15,445 nt of DNA from contig CAZKUR010000092.1 of assembly GCA_964556005.1 (NCBI GenBank), positions 1 to 15,445 on the forward strand. Direction: 5' to 3'. The DNA comes from CAZKUR01 sp964556005 (GTDB lineage Bacteria; Bacteroidota; Ignavibacteria; Ignavibacteriales; Ignavibacteriaceae). The notes beneath the pieces are model-generated. The model had not been told where the DNA came from. It saw nothing but the letters and a program-made list of their open reading frames with translations, and ran no database searches. Numbering within the stretch: position 1 is the first letter of the stretch; the number at the start of each line of letters is the position of its first letter. The translations under genes and the position numbers were made by a program. Positions 13,453 to 15,445 of this stretch are shown here, piece after piece.

Positions 13453-13893
13453 TTAATTGATATAAACCGGCTGCTCTGAATAATAATCATTATTATTCAT
13501 TATCCAGTTTATCTTTAAGCGCCAATATCCTTTTAATAAATTAGATACATTAACCGCCTGTTCGCGGTTGTCATCAATTTTTATCGGAACCGAAAAATCT
13601 TTTTTATAATCCGACGGCCTGTAAAAATATAATTCTCCTGTAATATTAGCTGTATCAGGAAATGATACATAAAGAGTTTTATTCAAAACATTTACTTTTA
13701 TTTTTTCATTTAATTCGCTTGTTCTTTTTTCCGTATCGATTTGCTTCTGGTATTTTATTTCTTTCTGATAATAATTTTTTGAAACCAGGTCTACATCCTT
13801 ATTCATCATTGTAACAACAGCAATTAAACTTGCCGTCATAAATAAAATGATGCTAAATAAAATACCGAAGCCCCAGTTAAATTTTATTTTCAA
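13453..13893 (-). CDS. ccoH: FixH/CcoH family cbb3 oxidase assembly protein
   Basis: A 146-residue protein with one N-terminal membrane helix (about 8-29, FGILFSIILFMTASLIAVVT) and a periplasmic beta-rich domain. DVDLVSKNYYQKEIKYQKQI at 33-52 matches the FixH signature (V..NYY.....YQ..I), and the end holds a Trp-rich LKGYWRLKINW strand. FixH/CcoH acts in assembly or stability of cbb3-type cytochrome c oxidase. The start is TTG at 13893. It overlaps the ccoG stop in a TTGA junction and has GAGGAG about 8 nt upstream, so the rare start is well supported and translation is probably coupled to ccoG. No frame disruption is seen. Confidence 0.88.
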   Translation of the reverse strand: MKIKFNWGFGILFSIILFMTASLIAVVTMMNKDVDLVSKNYYQKEIKYQKQIDTEKRTSELNEKIKVNVLNKTLYVSFPDTANITGELYFYRPSDYKKDFSVPIKIDDNREQAVNVSNLLKGYWRLKINWIMNNNDYYSEQPVYIN

Positions 13894-15308
13894 TGCTCAT
13901 TCTCCTCTTCTTCAACCGGACCAAGAAACGAAGTATTTACTTCTTGAATTAATTTGTTATTTGCGTACACACCGATTTTAATAGGTGTATTCATAGTTTT
14001 AATTTCGTCTTTTGAGAGTATAATTAAAAATTTTCCATCGTCTATTTCCTGGGGTTTGAGTACAATTTTTTTCCCAATCATTTCCAACTCACCCTTAAGA
14101 TTTTCAAGACGTAAATTTATTGATGCTACTTTAAAAGTTTTATTTACGACATTTATATCGTAGAGATTGCTTATCATATTGTTGGGCTGCTCTTGATAAA
14201 GCAATCCGGCAGTTCTTAAAATATTAACACTAAAATCGGTACGAATCGACATTAAATAACCAAGCAGTCCGAGTAAAGCAATTAAAACAATAGAGTAACC
14301 GATTATCCTGGGAGTAAATTTGAACTTTGTTTTTTTCTCAATACCATTTAAAGAATCGTACCGGATTAATCCGCGCGGACGTTCCACTTTATCCATCACA
14401 TAATTGCATGCATCGATGCAGGCCGTACAATTTACGCATTCAAGTTGCACACCGTTCCTTATATCGATACCAGTAGGACAAACTTCAACGCATAAATTAC
14501 AATCAATACAGTCGCCTAATTTTTCCTGCTTCTGATTTTTCTTGATTTTTCCTCTCGGTTCACCACGGACATAATCATATGCAATAATAATTGAATCCTG
14601 GTCGAGTAAAACGCCCTGCAGTCTTCCATAAGGGCAAACGATAGTACATGCCTGTTCCCTGAAATACGAAAACACCCAGTAGAAAACTCCGGAAAAAATT
14701 GTAATGGAAATCAATCCCTGAATATGCTGAAAAGGAGGGTCGGAAATGATTTTAAGTAATTGATCTATGCCGATCAAATATGAAAGGAAAAAGTTTGCAA
14801 TGATGAAGGATATTGCAAAAAATATGGAATGCTTTAAAGTTTTCTTAAATATTTTTTGAGATAACCAGGGTGCTTTATCCAATTTTTTCTGTGAATTGTA
14901 ATCGCCTTCAATCCAATATTCGATTTTCCTGAATACCATTTCCATAAAAATTGTCTGAGGGCAAACCCATCCGCAGAATACACGACCGAATACAACCGTG
15001 AATAGAATTATGAAAACTACTAACGCTATCATCGCGATAACAAAAAGATGAAAATCATGCGGGCCGAAAGGAATTCCGAATAGAATAAAATTCCTGTTGA
15101 GAAAATCGAACAGAACAAATTGATGGCCATGAACTTTTATAAATGGTGTACCAAAAAGTATTGCCAGAAGAATAATGCTTACTATTGTCCGGGCATTATA
15201 AAATTTTCCAAAAGGTTTTTTAGGATAAATCCAATTTCTTTTCCCTTCTTTACTGACAGTCGATAACTGGTCGCGAAAATTTTCCTGTTTAGTCGAAACT
15301 TCTTCCAT
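13890..15308 (-). CDS. ccoG: Cytochrome c oxidase accessory protein CcoG (FixG-like ferredoxin)
   Basis: A 472-residue membrane iron-sulfur protein that takes part in copper handling and assembly of cbb3 oxidase. Membrane helices occur at about 42-58, 88-108, 160-180, 198-215 and 334-352. Cysteine motifs: FCGWVCPQT at 111-119, ACTIVCPYGRLQG at 220-232, and two ferredoxin sets, C267/C270/C273/C277 (CIDCNLCVEVCPTGID) and C291/C294/C297/C301 (CVNCTACIDAC). These would bind two 4Fe-4S clusters. The periplasmic C-terminal domain (about 360-472) is the FixG Ig-like domain. All cysteines are present. The gene begins 29 nt after the ccoP-like stop and ends overlapping ccoH, so it is part of the cbb3 operon. 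Acidic residues (EEEENEH) close the protein. Confidence 0.95.
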   Translation of the reverse strand: MEEVSTKQENFRDQLSTVSKEGKRNWIYPKKPFGKFYNARTIVSIILLAILFGTPFIKVHGHQFVLFDFLNRNFILFGIPFGPHDFHLFVIAMIALVVFIILFTVVFGRVFCGWVCPQTIFMEMVFRKIEYWIEGDYNSQKKLDKAPWLSQKIFKKTLKHSIFFAISFIIANFFLSYLIGIDQLLKIISDPPFQHIQGLISITIFSGVFYWVFSYFREQACTIVCPYGRLQGVLLDQDSIIIAYDYVRGEPRGKIKKNQKQEKLGDCIDCNLCVEVCPTGIDIRNGVQLECVNCTACIDACNYVMDKVERPRGLIRYDSLNGIEKKTKFKFTPRIIGYSIVLIALLGLLGYLMSIRTDFSVNILRTAGLLYQEQPNNMISNLYDINVVNKTFKVASINLRLENLKGELEMIGKKIVLKPQEIDDGKFLIILSKDEIKTMNTPIKIGVYANNKLIQEVNTSFLGPVEEEENEH

Positions 15309-15337
15309 TTATATTCATTTCCAATCAATAAAATATT

Positions 15338-15445
15338 TCAATCGCCATTAGCTTCATACTTTTCACCTTGCGGCGGTTTTGCATTTGCCGGATGTGTTCC
15401 ATGCAAAGATATAACATAACTTGCAACATCCTGGATTTGTTTCAT
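15338..15445 (-). CDS. ccoP: C-terminal end of a cytochrome c subunit, probably CcoP (partial)
   Basis: Only the last 35 residues lie in the window; the reading frame is open to the right edge and ends at TGA 15338-15340. The visible part reads IQDVASYVISL near the start and continues with GTHPANAKPPQGEKYEANGD. The I-x-D-(V/I)-A-x-Y-V-x-S-L pattern is the last helix of a cytochrome c domain, and the HP(A)NAKPPQG ending is typical of CcoP, the diheme subunit of cbb3 oxidase. Direct adjacency to ccoG supports this. Heme-binding CxxCH motifs would lie outside the window, so the call rests on a short tail and context. The ATG at the very edge (15445-15443) is probably an internal Met. Confidence 0.75.
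   Translation of the reverse strand: MKQIQDVASYVISLHGTHPANAKPPQGEKYEANGD

Overview
The window is AT-rich and gene-dense, with long runs of minus-strand genes. It looks like a chromosome from the Bacteroidota/Ignavibacteria side of the tree. Three things suggest this: a DUF3098-type small membrane protein, a short MTHFR with the FELIPP-type start, and a cbb3-oxidase assembly block that ends in ccoG-ccoH-COG2836. A GTCAT...ATGAC intergenic repeat also resembles elements I remember from such genomes. This placement is inference; no rRNA or marker gene fixes it.

Layout. 1-1060 is accessory or regulatory DNA. It holds a frameshifted MntA-like nucleotidyltransferase remnant, a possible promoter-to-terminator transcript at 425-580, a small unrecognised basic (probably HTH) protein gene preceded by a 12-bp direct repeat, and a compact structured RNA locus at 934-1047 with a near-consensus sigma70 promoter and an intrinsic terminator. 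Next come a DUF3098-like membrane protein (+) and dprA (+). dprA converges on an AbiE-type toxin-antitoxin pair (abiEii/abiEi, -) with overlapping stop codons; a perfect 20-bp palindrome lies just upstream of abiEi. Then follows a tight minus-strand operon, ddl - ftsB/divIC-like - rarA, joining peptidoglycan precursor synthesis, division and replication-fork maintenance.

After a 515-bp gap with a dispersed-repeat-like element come three minus-strand genes: MTHFR (metF), a Gfo/Idh/MocA oxidoreductase and a class II aldolase, the last two overlapping by 22 nt. A large penicillin-acylase-family hydrolase follows. The right end is the tail of a cbb3 cytochrome oxidase operon: the last codons of a cytochrome c subunit (ccoP-like), ccoG, ccoH and a COG2836 membrane protein, which together point to microaerobic respiration.

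Most genes are housekeeping. The parts most likely to hold something undescribed are the structured RNA at 934-1047, the small-protein locus with its direct repeats (618-928), and the AbiE module with its palindrome. I did not find a convincing large novel multi-gene system.
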